From: Flavobacteriales bacterium
Lineage (GTDB): Bacteria > Bacteroidota > Bacteroidia > Flavobacteriales > Parvicellaceae
Length of the DNA stretch: 5,576 nucleotides
Assembly (NCBI GenBank): GCA_014239715.1
Contig: JAAZYJ010000319.1
Coordinates: 1 to 5,576 of the forward strand
Direction: 5' to 3'
Under the pieces are notes generated by a model. It did not search any database and was not told the DNA's origin. It saw only the letters and a list, made by a program, of their open reading frames with translations. Within the stretch, counting starts at the first letter, position 1; each line of letters starts with the position of its first letter. Positions 1 through 5,576 of the stretch are shown here, one piece after another. Made by a program: the position numbers and the translations under genes.

Positions 1-413
1 AAAAAGCAGCTGCAGCTGTTGAGGGTAATTATTTTGATAGAGAGATCCTTCCAGTCCAAGCTAAAAATGCAGAAGGTAAAACTGATATGGTTCTTAATGA
101 TGAGGGCATAAGATATGATGCAAGTCTTGAAGCTCTTTCAGGCCTTAATCCAGTGACTGAGGGTGGAGTCATCACTGCTGGTAATGCTAGTCAAATAACA
201 GATGGTGCTGCCGCACTTATGATTTGTAATGATGAGGGCCTTAAAAAAGTAAAAGCAGACCCTACCGACGTGACGGCTGCAACAGAAATGGCTTCAATGG
301 GCCTTAAAGCGGCAGAATGGACCCAAAAATTGGGAAATGCCGGAGATCTAACTGCTGATCAAGCTACTAGATATGCAGCAATTGGAGCAAAGATTGCTAA
401 GGGTTCGATGTAA
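1..413 (+). CDS. Thiolase (acetyl-CoA acetyltransferase) fragment with a non-thiolase C-terminal tail; 5' end outside window
   Basis: The reading frame is open from the left edge (first full codon at 3) to TAA at 411-413; no real start is visible, and the ATG at 87 is internal. Up to about position 245 the protein reads as the middle of a thiolase: FDREILPV, then DEGIR at 99-113, and the family block GGVITAGNASQITDGAAA at 162-215. Thiolases condense or cleave acyl-CoAs in beta-oxidation and acetoacetyl-CoA metabolism. A normal thiolase would continue for well over 100 residues through a GHPxGxxG histidine motif and a C-terminal CxGGG cysteine motif. Neither is present. After GLKK the protein instead runs about 55 residues rich in Ala, Lys, Asp and Thr (AAEWTQKL, LTADQATRYAAIGAKIAKG) and stops. 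From memory this tail resembles the C-termini of small Bacteroidota secreted proteins of the DUF6591 kind, which is a tentative match. As written the enzyme would lack two of its catalytic motifs. It may be a fusion, a remnant or an assembly chimera. Confidence 0.7.
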   Translation, partial: KAAAAVEGNYFDREILPVQAKNAEGKTDMVLNDEGIRYDASLEALSGLNPVTEGGVITAGNASQITDGAAALMICNDEGLKKVKADPTDVTAATEMASMGLKAAEWTQKLGNAGDLTADQATRYAAIGAKIAKGSM

Positions 414-433
414 TACGCGCCTAACAAAAGCTT

Positions 434-460
434 AAAAGGGGGATCGTATCCCCTTTTTTT
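434..460 (+). terminator. Rho-independent terminator after the thiolase-like ORF, possibly bidirectional
   Basis: A ten-pair stem (434-443 with 449-458, one G-T pair) closes a five-base loop TCGTA. Its G/C core is GGGG/CCCC, and a run of seven T (454-460) overlaps the 3' arm. It lies 20 bases after the stop of the plus-strand ORF. The A-rich 5' arm gives a short T tract in the other direction, so it may also end transcripts of the convergent acyltransferase gene, whose stop is at 484. Confidence 0.85.
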
Positions 461-483
461 GTGCCCCAAAAATGTTCAACTGT

Positions 484-1824
484 TCATTTCTTGTCATAGA
501 TCAAATTCAAATAATCCTTGATCCGGTTGTACTGTTTGCGCAGATCCATTGCTCGCAGGTCGTTGTCAGACATGTAGTTGTTGTACCTCCGCTTCCCCTT
601 CAATTTCAGTAGCTGAATCCAAAAAAAGTAGCTGGTGAATGCAGAGAGTGGTAGTGATACGACGTAAAGGACCCAAAGACAATGAGCTGAAAAAGAAAAA
701 ACTACTATCGTTTGCAGGGTCCAGAATAACAAAAACATCAGTGCTCCTGCAATTACCTTTATCGAAGCATGAAATTTTTGGTCTTTGACCTTTCGTTCAA
801 CCAGCCAGACCGGCAGTTTATATGGCAAGTAGCTATTCAGCAAACCATATATGTGAATTGGAGTAAGAAGCACCAACATCAGCGTCTGAAATACAACCGG
901 ATGTCTGTCTTTTTGTAGCAGCCAGCTTCGAAGTTTTAGATTTTTAATCCCGTTAGAAAGATCCTCGACAACGCCGTTAATTTCAGCCGCCTCATCCGGA
1001 TATTCATGAATTCGTTGTTCTATTCTGGCTATACAGCTCTTTTGAGCATTTATAGTGTGCAATAGGCGCTGTGTATTCACATTTTCTTTTTCATTAATCT
1101 CCTCACTGAATATTTTTACAATCGTATAGATCATTTCATAATGGTCCCTTTCCTGAATGTCTATCATTAGTGCGCTAATACGCTCTTCAAGATCTGCAAT
1201 CAAATTTGTATAGATTTTTCCCTGCTCCTTTGCATCTTTACCAATGTGATCAAGCATTCGAATTGGTTTACCAAAACTGACCAATAGATCCCCACCCATT
1301 GCCGACTGCTTTTCATAATCGATCCCTACAGGGACAATATGAACATCCAGCTCCTTATTGTATTTTGATTCCGCTCCAACTGCAATTCTAAAAACACCTT
1401 TTTTTATGGGGCCTCTTAGCTGCTTTTTATCTCCCTGATTCCCTTCCGGAAAAATCACCAGCGGGCGATTTTTTTGAAGAATGTCATAAAATGTATCGAA
1501 GATCTCATTGTTCATTTTTATTGTATCCACGCCGTCTTTTTCTCTGTAAATCGGCAAGCAATTTAATTCTCCCAACACCCATTTTGCTACCCTTTTTCTG
1601 AAAATATCAGAACGCCCAAGGAAGTAAATCGGTTTAGAAATAGCGTACGCTATAATAGCGCCGTCTAGGAATGCATTCTGATGATTGGCAGCAAAAAGGA
1701 TTGGCTTACCCATTGGTAAATTCTCCTTACCCTCTACTTCAAATCGACGATAAAAACCCCCGATTCCGGTAGAAACCAGCAAATAGCCAAAAACGTATAA
1801 TCCAGACCAGTTATTGATTCGCAT
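484..1824 (-). CDS. PlsC-type lysophospholipid/glycerolipid acyltransferase with C-terminal membrane region
   Basis: Predicted to transfer an acyl chain to a lysophospholipid or glycerol phosphate at the inner membrane. The ATG at 1824 gives 446 residues; a TTG three codons upstream is possible but less likely, and there is no Shine-Dalgarno sequence to decide. A hydrophobic stretch at about residues 6-25 precedes the acyltransferase domain (about 28-195). Visible motifs are NHQNAFLD (H48, D54; an HX5D spacing rather than the usual HX4D), IYR at 92-94, FPEGN at 125-129 and VPVGID from 164. From memory this fits the Bacteroidota and yeast Gpt2/Sct1-like branch of PlsC proteins rather than classic 240-residue PlsC. 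A charged, probably helical region (about 200-300) follows, then about three membrane segments (310-332, 355-380, 383-406) and a basic tail. The gene stands alone, convergent with the thiolase-like ORF and divergent from the deaminase gene. The acyl acceptor cannot be read from sequence, so no symbol is given. Confidence 0.88.
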   Translation of the reverse strand: MRINNWSGLYVFGYLLVSTGIGGFYRRFEVEGKENLPMGKPILFAANHQNAFLDGAIIAYAISKPIYFLGRSDIFRKRVAKWVLGELNCLPIYREKDGVDTIKMNNEIFDTFYDILQKNRPLVIFPEGNQGDKKQLRGPIKKGVFRIAVGAESKYNKELDVHIVPVGIDYEKQSAMGGDLLVSFGKPIRMLDHIGKDAKEQGKIYTNLIADLEERISALMIDIQERDHYEMIYTIVKIFSEEINEKENVNTQRLLHTINAQKSCIARIEQRIHEYPDEAAEINGVVEDLSNGIKNLKLRSWLLQKDRHPVVFQTLMLVLLTPIHIYGLLNSYLPYKLPVWLVERKVKDQKFHASIKVIAGALMFLLFWTLQTIVVFSFSAHCLWVLYVVSLPLSAFTSYFFWIQLLKLKGKRRYNNYMSDNDLRAMDLRKQYNRIKDYLNLIYDKK

Positions 1825-2000
1825 AATCTTCAATGATACTTGAAACTAATGTTATAACAAAATGCAAAATAACAGTTAATTTAAGATCATTACTTCCGAA
1901 TGTAGCCAAGAAATTTAGTAACTACTATCAATCCAAGAATGAAGATACAATTGGCAGGTGCGAAAATAACCCCACAACTATGTTTGGGCATGCTTTTTCA

Positions 2001-2008
2001 TATCTTTG
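2001..2008 (+). promoter_or_regulatory. Bacteroidota -7 promoter box TATCTTTG for the deaminase-protease operon
   Basis: TATCTTTG matches the Bacteroidota sigma factor -7 consensus TAnnTTTG exactly and ends six bases before the ATG at 2014. A TTTG at 1983-1986 could be the -33 element, but its 14-base gap is shorter than the usual spacing. Transcription would start at or next to the start codon, giving a leaderless or nearly leaderless mRNA. Confidence 0.6.
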
Positions 2009-2013
2009 CACCC

Positions 2014-2460
2014 ATGTTAGAAACGCTTGAAAATAACGGAGTAAAAAAACAAGAGAGATACGATCGTGCTTACCTGAAGATGGCTGAAGAATGGGGTAAA
2101 CTTTCACACTGCAGCAGAAAGCAAGTTGGGGCAATAATTGTGAAGGACAGCATGATCATTTCAGACGGCTACAATGGTACGCCAAGCGGTTTTGAAAATT
2201 GCTGTGAAGATGAACAAGGGTATACAAAGTGGTACGTATTGCACGCCGAAGCGAATGCAATACTAAAAACAGCCAGATCATCACAAAGTTGTAATGGCGC
2301 TACGCTATATTTAACATTATCTCCTTGTAAAGAATGCAGTAAGTTGATCCATCAGGCAGGAATAACCCGATTGGTCTTTCAGACAGCGTATAAAGATGAA
2401 TCCGGGTTGAGCTTTTTGAAGAAAGCCGGGATAGAGCTAAAACAAATCGAAAAACCATAA
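2014..2460 (+). CDS. dCMP deaminase (cytidine/deoxycytidylate deaminase family)
   Basis: Zinc-dependent deaminase expected to convert dCMP to dUMP in the cytosol, feeding thymidylate synthesis. The ATG at 2014 gives 148 residues, normal for the family. An in-frame ATG at 1939 would add 25 residues, but that stretch is not family-like and would place the -7 box inside the gene, so 2014 is preferred. Visible motifs: RKQVGAIIVKD in the first half of the domain; GYNGTPSGF (52-60), typical of the deoxycytidylate branch; HAEANAIL, giving the zinc ligand H77 and catalytic E79; and SPCKEC, giving zinc ligands C105 and C108. The ending GLSFLKKAGIEL is also usual for Bacteroidota members. Its TAA overlaps the ATG of the protease gene by one base, so the two are very likely co-transcribed and translationally coupled. 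The functional link between nucleotide metabolism and periplasmic proteolysis is unclear; the pairing may only be a shared promoter. Confidence 0.93.
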   Translation: MLETLENNGVKKQERYDRAYLKMAEEWGKLSHCSRKQVGAIIVKDSMIISDGYNGTPSGFENCCEDEQGYTKWYVLHAEANAILKTARSSQSCNGATLYLTLSPCKECSKLIHQAGITRLVFQTAYKDESGLSFLKKAGIELKQIEKP

Positions 2461-4091
2461 TGGAAGACCAGCCTTTGCGTAATGGGGTGACTGCAATTTT
2501 GTATCCACTGCTGCTTGCCATTGTGATGGCAGGAGGTTACTATTTAGGCACGCTTCAGACCAATAATTCAGACACTGGCCATGTACAAAACGCTTCAGGG
2601 TTGCTGAAACTGAACAGAGTACTGGATGAGATAGAAGTAAAATATGTTGACAGTATCGAATCGGATCAGCTGGTTGAAACGTCCATAGGTGGCATACTAC
2701 AGAATTTGGATCCACACTCGTCCTATATCCCTGCAAAGGATCTGAGTTATATGGATGAACCTTTGAAAGGAAGCTTTGGTGGAATTGGCATTCGCTTTAT
2801 GATCCTAAGAGACACCTTAATCGTTACTAACGTTGTTGAATCGGGACCCTCTCAAAGATCCGGAATACTTGCTGGCGATCGAATTATAGCAATAAATGAT
2901 TCCGCCGTCACCAATATCGGACTTAAAAACGCTGACGTATTGGACAAGCTGAAAGGACAGATACAAACACACGTTAAAGTGACTGTCTTCAGGAACTCGA
3001 CCAAAAAGACAATACCATATGATATTATTCGAGGTCCGGTGCCGATAAAAAGTGTAGAGAGTGCACAAATAATATCTGAGGGTGTCGGCTATATTAAACT
3101 TGTAAGGTTTGCCGAGCCAACACCACTTGAATTTGATATCGCCGCAAAGAAATTACTCAATAACGGTATGAAAAAGCTCATTCTTGACCTTCGGGACAAT
3201 GGAGGCGGCTATCTTCAACCTGCAGTGCAAGTGGTAGATCAATTTCTGAAAAACGGAAAAATGATAGTATATACGGAAGGTAGGCGCAATGGTAGAGTAA
3301 ACAATTATGCTACCTCAAAAGGGCGATTGGAAAAAACTGAGTTAATTATCCTGATCAATGAAAATTCTGCTTCAGCAAGTGAGATCGTCGCTGGAGCTAT
3401 TCAGGACAATGACCGTGGTCTGATAGTGGGAAGACAGTCGTTTGGAAAAGGTCTGGTCCAAGAGCCCATACTGCTTTCTGATGGTTCTTCAATAAGGTTA
3501 ACTGTTGCCCGATATTATACACCATCAGGTCGATGCATTCAAAAACCATACGGTAAAGGCATAGATTATAATGCCGACTATCTTGACCGGTATGAAAATG
3601 GAGATTTCTACACCATAGACAGCTCAAAGCTTGAAAAGCTGGACAAGTTTGAAACTACAGGCGGCAGGATTGTATATGGTGGTGGCGGTATTTTCCCTGA
3701 CATATTCATCCCCCTTGATACCATTGGTGCATCATCGTATTTTTCAGCTTTATCGTACACCGCTTCATTTACAGAGTTTGCTTTTGAATTTGTTGATGGG
3801 AACAGAAATGGACTGAATGATTTCCGAAATGCCCAGGATTTTGACAATACCTTCGTGATCTCTGAAAATATGTTTGAAGACTTTGTTTTGTACGCCGAGG
3901 AGCAACACCAGATCAAGCGATCGCCTTACGGCCTTGTTGCTTCAAAGGAGCGAATAAAAACCCGGCTTAAAGCTCAAATTGCGGCAAATGTGTGGGGAAA
4001 CAACGGGATGTACACTGTTTACAATAAAAAAGATCGAACCGTGATACGCGCAGTGCAGGAGATAGAGCAGGCCCGATTTTTAAACCGCTAG
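2460..4091 (+). CDS. S41 family carboxy-terminal processing peptidase (CtpA/Tsp-like)
   Basis: Serine protease of the C-terminal processing family, which trims or degrades envelope proteins from their C-termini. The 543-residue product has an N-terminal membrane anchor or uncleaved signal (about 9-30), which would place the rest in the periplasm. A helical region with NLDPHSSYI (82-90) comes next, then a PDZ domain (about 104-190) beginning GSFGGIGI, then the S41 core. The core shows LRDNGGG (244-250), NENSASASE with the likely nucleophile S305, and FGKGLVQ with the general base K330 and Q334. The 25-residue Ser-to-Lys spacing equals that of E. coli Tsp (S430, K455). RYYTPSGR (351-358) is also typical. 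A C-terminal extension of about 125 residues follows the core, as is common in Bacteroidota members. All catalytic residues are present, so it should be active. Translation starts inside the deaminase stop codon (TAATG). Substrates are unknown. Confidence 0.95.
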   Translation: MEDQPLRNGVTAILYPLLLAIVMAGGYYLGTLQTNNSDTGHVQNASGLLKLNRVLDEIEVKYVDSIESDQLVETSIGGILQNLDPHSSYIPAKDLSYMDEPLKGSFGGIGIRFMILRDTLIVTNVVESGPSQRSGILAGDRIIAINDSAVTNIGLKNADVLDKLKGQIQTHVKVTVFRNSTKKTIPYDIIRGPVPIKSVESAQIISEGVGYIKLVRFAEPTPLEFDIAAKKLLNNGMKKLILDLRDNGGGYLQPAVQVVDQFLKNGKMIVYTEGRRNGRVNNYATSKGRLEKTELIILINENSASASEIVAGAIQDNDRGLIVGRQSFGKGLVQEPILLSDGSSIRLTVARYYTPSGRCIQKPYGKGIDYNADYLDRYENGDFYTIDSSKLEKLDKFETTGGRIVYGGGGIFPDIFIPLDTIGASSYFSALSYTASFTEFAFEFVDGNRNGLNDFRNAQDFDNTFVISENMFEDFVLYAEEQHQIKRSPYGLVASKERIKTRLKAQIAANVWGNNGMYTVYNKKDRTVIRAVQEIEQARFLNR

Positions 4092-4092
4092 C

Positions 4093-4305
4093 TCAGTTTA
4101 TCGTTGAATCAATTGTGCTAAAGTCCCCTTCTTCATCAAAGTCAAATTCAATATTATCGAACAAGGAATCAACAAGCTCACTTTCAAGTGAATCGGTGGC
4201 AGAATCTGTATTGAATTGTTTAATTATATCTTCAGGCACGGGATCAGAACAGGCCATCATCACAAAGTTTATAGACACTATACAGAATACAATCAATTGT
4301 TTCAT
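4093..4305 (-). CDS. Small acidic putative lipoprotein, function unknown
   Basis: A 70-residue ORF from ATG at 4305 to TGA at 4093-4095. It begins with a short lysine-containing N-terminus and a hydrophobic stretch, then MMAC at about residues 16-19, a loose lipobox with Cys19 as the probable lipidated residue. The remaining 52 residues are very acidic (about 16 Asp/Glu against one Lys) with many Ser and Thr. I do not recognise a family. Lipidation would anchor it in the envelope. Its stop lies one base from the stop of the convergent protease gene. It is the last of three lipoprotein-like ORFs on this strand, 101 bases downstream of its neighbour. No clear promoter box was seen upstream, so it may rely on read-through. 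Its short length and relaxed lipobox make it the least certain of the three. Confidence 0.6.
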   Translation of the reverse strand: MKQLIVFCIVSINFVMMACSDPVPEDIIKQFNTDSATDSLESELVDSLFDNIEFDFDEEGDFSTIDSTIN

Positions 4306-4406
4306 TCACTTTCTATTTAATTCTTCCCCTCTAAAACAGGGCACACCACATCGAGAGAAAAATCGCCCAACCTGAAGACTGTTTTCAGACTACGTAAATC
4401 TCCGTT

Positions 4407-4739
4407 CTATTTATTTTCTTCTTCAGAAGTAGCATTTATCCCGTCTACGCCTTTATTCATGTGCGCATTTGCGGAGTCTACCGCGACCTGTATTGAATCG
4501 GCAATTTGCGTCATTCCCTCTACCATTTGATCAACACCACTTTGCATTGAATCTGTAACCTCTTTCATTATATCTCCAAACAAACCACCCAGACCACCTG
4601 CAGTAGGTTTCTCTTCTGCTTCTACAACAATTTCTTCATCTTCCGATGTCGTTGTCAATTCATCTGAACCTCCTCCACACGACAGCATGATTAATGGCCC
4701 TGTCACCAACGTTACTACGTATAACCCTAATTTTTTCAT
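4407..4739 (-). CDS. Small putative lipoprotein with amphipathic helical region, function unknown
   Basis: A 110-residue ORF starting with MKKL, a hydrophobic signal segment and MLSC|GGG, a lipobox with Cys21 as the predicted lipidation site. The mature part begins with a Gly/Ser/acidic linker (SDELTTTSEDEE). A glycine-rich turn follows (GGLGGLFG, from about residue 48), then a long, probably amphipathic helix (about 56-92) in which Ile, Val and Met recur every three to four residues. The tail is polar (SEEENK). I do not recognise a family. The arrangement suggests an outer- or inner-membrane-tethered helical protein that could self-associate or bind a partner or membrane; this is inference. 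The start ATG at 4739 lies only 33 bases after the terminator hairpin of the upstream lipoprotein gene. Expression therefore depends on read-through or on a weak promoter that I could not identify. Confidence 0.75.
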   Translation of the reverse strand: MKKLGLYVVTLVTGPLIMLSCGGGSDELTTTSEDEEIVVEAEEKPTAGGLGGLFGDIMKEVTDSMQSGVDQMVEGMTQIADSIQVAVDSANAHMNKGVDGINATSEEENK

Positions 4740-4771
4740 CTCTATTGTTTTAACTATAGCATAAAAATAAA

Positions 4772-4795
4772 TAAAAAAGGGGCCATACGGCCCCT
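4772..4795 (-). terminator. Rho-independent terminator after the 4821-5084 lipoprotein gene
   Basis: A perfect seven-pair stem AGGGGCC/GGCCCCT (4778-4784 with 4789-4795) encloses the four-base loop ATAC. On the minus strand it is followed directly by a T-rich tract (complement of the A-run below 4778). It starts about 26 bases after the stop codon of the acidic lipoprotein gene and separates it from the next lipoprotein gene. The opposite side has no T-run, so it acts on the minus strand only. Confidence 0.88.
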
Positions 4796-4820
4796 CTTAG
4801 TAAATTTCAACTACTTGAGA

Positions 4821-5084
4821 TTACTCTCCTTCAGTTTCTTCAACTTCTTCAGTTGCTGGCTCCTCAGTTGTTTCTTCCACTGCCGCAGTATCTGCCGGAA
4901 CTGGTTCATCAACAAGCGTTTCTTCAGCAGCAGCTTCAACCTCTTCCATTGCCTCTTCCATTTCAGCGGCCGCCTCGTTCATCATATCTTCGAATGAACT
5001 AGCAGCTTCTTCACCACCACCACACGACGTCATCGCGAATGTAGTCGCTGCTGCAATCATTACTAATGTTACTAACTTTTTCAT
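4821..5084 (-). CDS. Glu/Ala-rich acidic putative lipoprotein, function unknown
   Basis: An 87-residue product from the ATG at 5084. An in-frame ATG at 5123 is rejected because it lies in the probable promoter box and puts a basic, non-signal stretch before the clear MKKL signal peptide. The signal ends in MTSC|GGG, a lipobox with Cys20 predicted to be lipidated. The mature part is low complexity: about 23 Glu and 3 Asp in 68 residues with no Lys or Arg. Its first half looks like an Ala/Glu helix (AAAEMEEAMEEVEAAAEE), and the second half is a Pro/Thr/Glu tail that should be disordered. I do not recognise a family; such proteins are frequent in Bacteroidota but rarely characterised. It has its own -7 box upstream and a strong terminator downstream, so it is likely well expressed as a single transcript. 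Its signal region resembles that of the next lipoprotein, and distant paralogy is possible. Confidence 0.8.
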   Translation of the reverse strand: MKKLVTLVMIAAATTFAMTSCGGGEEAASSFEDMMNEAAAEMEEAMEEVEAAAEETLVDEPVPADTAAVEETTEEPATEEVEETEGE

Positions 5085-5120
5085 TTTAACTAGTTTAATT
5101 AATTTACGTAAATAAGAGGC

Positions 5121-5128
5121 CAAAAGTA
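5121..5128 (-). promoter_or_regulatory. Bacteroidota -7 promoter box TACTTTTG for the acidic lipoprotein gene
   Basis: On the minus strand TACTTTTG matches TAnnTTTG exactly, 36 bases before the ATG at 5084. The leader would be about 30 bases and A/T rich. A TTG (complement of 5141-5143) lies upstream, but only 12 bases away, shorter than the usual -33 spacing, so only the -7 part is convincing. Confidence 0.55.
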
Positions 5129-5223
5129 GTGATTTTTTTTCAAGTTGGCAGTTAATCCCCGAATAACGCCAACAATCATTGGGATATTAAGCTATTATTT
5201 CCTGTAATTCCCTTGCATTTTGT

Positions 5224-5231
5224 TACTTTAG
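5224..5231 (+). promoter_or_regulatory. Possible -7 promoter box TACTTTAG for the superoxide dismutase gene
   Basis: TACTTTAG differs from TAnnTTTG at one position and lies 25 bases before the ATG at 5257, a usual distance for this phylum. No -33 TTG is seen at normal spacing. It sits in the 172-base divergent region between the lipoprotein and dismutase genes, which otherwise shows no clear element apart from the lipoprotein promoter box. Confidence 0.35.
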
Positions 5232-5256
5232 ACAGTCCAATTAAAAAACAACAGAT

Positions 5257-5576
5257 ATGGCTTTTGAACTACCTGAATTACCTTATGCACACAATGCGTT
5301 AGAACCAAATATTGACGCCAGAACAATGGAAATCCATCATGGAAAACACCATAGTGGTTACACCAGCAAGTTAAATGCTGCAATAGAAGGCACCAACCTG
5401 GAAAGTAAAGGAATCGATGAAATTCTAACCGGCTTGGACATGAACAACGGAGCACTCAGAAACAATGGTGGCGGATACTTCAACCATTGTCTTTTTTGGG
5501 AGGTCATGTCGCCCAATGGCGGTGGAGAACCATCCGGCGAGCTGGCAGAAGCGATCAATGCTGCCTGCGGCTCATT
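5257..5576 (+). CDS. Fe/Mn superoxide dismutase, N-terminal half; continues beyond window
   Basis: Converts superoxide to hydrogen peroxide and oxygen; probably cytosolic, since the product starts [10 protein letters not shown] with no signal peptide. The 106 visible residues cover the N-terminal helical domain and the start of the C-terminal domain. MEIHHGKHH supplies the first metal ligand H27 and H31, Y35 is the conserved second-sphere tyrosine, and NHCLFW supplies ligand H77. SPNGGGEP then leads into the C-terminal domain, whose Asp and His ligands lie outside the window. The Gly-Gly at 72-73, three residues before N76-H77, is as in Mn-type enzymes (Fe types usually have Ala-Gln there). 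The metal cannot be settled without the C-terminal half. Tyr74 replaces the His found in E. coli SodA, and the loop before LRNN is short. The ATG at 5257 is the family start; there is no Shine-Dalgarno sequence. The gene is divergent from the lipoprotein run. Confidence 0.95.
   Translation, partial: MAFELPELPYAHNALEPNIDARTMEIHHGKHHSGYTSKLNAAIEGTNLESKGIDEILTGLDMNNGALRNNGGGYFNHCLFWEVMSPNGGGEPSGELAEAINAACGS

Noticed and set aside
1825..1833. TTG start three codons upstream for the acyltransferase
   Set aside because: The ATG at 1824 is a better start codon, no Shine-Dalgarno sequence favours the TTG, and the three extra residues add nothing recognisable.
1865..1872. TTATTTTG on the minus strand as a promoter box for the acyltransferase
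   Set aside because: It mismatches the consensus at the key second base and no -33 TTG is at a normal distance; A/T-rich sequence makes such matches common.
1939..2013. In-frame N-terminal extension of the deaminase starting at an upstream ATG
   Set aside because: The 25 added residues do not look like the family and contain the perfect -7 promoter box; the 148-residue form has the usual length.
1833..2030. Short plus-strand ORF in the divergent region between the acyltransferase and deaminase genes
   Set aside because: It has no recognisable features, overlaps the promoter and start of the deaminase in another frame, and lacks a supported start.
4115..4375. Plus-strand 86-residue ORF opposite the small lipoprotein gene
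   Set aside because: It is a Ser/Asn-rich antisense shadow of the acidic lipoprotein frame with no domain or signal.
4372..4388. Inverted repeat CTGAA/TTCAG downstream of the 4407-4739 lipoprotein gene as a terminator
   Set aside because: Only five pairs, a seven-base loop and no adjacent T-run on the minus strand; too weak to call.
5085..5123. Longer start at 5123 for the Glu-rich lipoprotein
   Set aside because: It overlaps the TACTTTTG box at 5121-5128, so transcription would begin downstream of it, and it would bury the clear signal peptide behind a basic stretch.
1..5576. CRISPR array, insertion sequence, tRNA or phage-type elements
   Set aside because: Reading through by eye I found no regularly spaced repeats, transposase motifs, terminal inverted repeats or tRNA-like folds; gaps between genes are all below 200 bases.

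Overview
The window looks like chromosomal DNA from a member of the Bacteroidota, probably a marine or Cytophagales-like lineage. This rests on four things: TAnnTTTG-type -7 promoter boxes, no Shine-Dalgarno sequences before any start, small lipoproteins whose mature part starts CGGG, and gene families (HX5D-type PlsC acyltransferase, dCMP deaminase plus S41 peptidase) typical of that phylum. The lineage call is inference, since there is no rRNA or marker gene here.

Layout. Positions 1-413 (+) hold the 3' part of a thiolase-like gene that enters from outside the window. It stops early and ends in a tail that does not look like thiolase. A strong hairpin terminator follows at 434-460. A membrane-attached PlsC-type acyltransferase lies on the minus strand (484-1824). 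Its 5' end faces a divergent two-gene operon on the plus strand: a dCMP deaminase (2014-2460) and an S41 carboxy-terminal processing protease (2460-4091), coupled through a TAATG stop/start overlap. The protease ends 1 base from the end of a convergent minus-strand run of three small acidic lipoprotein genes (4093-4305, 4407-4739, 4821-5084). The last-named is transcribed first and has a promoter box upstream and a hairpin terminator downstream. A divergent Fe/Mn superoxide dismutase gene starts at 5257 and runs off the right edge.

How the genes relate. Most are separate housekeeping units: phospholipid acylation, dUMP supply for dTTP synthesis, periplasmic proteolysis and superoxide removal. 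Only the deaminase-protease pair looks like a true operon. The lipoproteins are unrecognised, strongly acidic and probably cell-envelope proteins.

I do not see a clear new multi-gene system. The points most worth checking are the apparently chimeric thiolase ORF at the left edge, the cluster of acidic lipoproteins, and the near-leaderless start of the deaminase gene.
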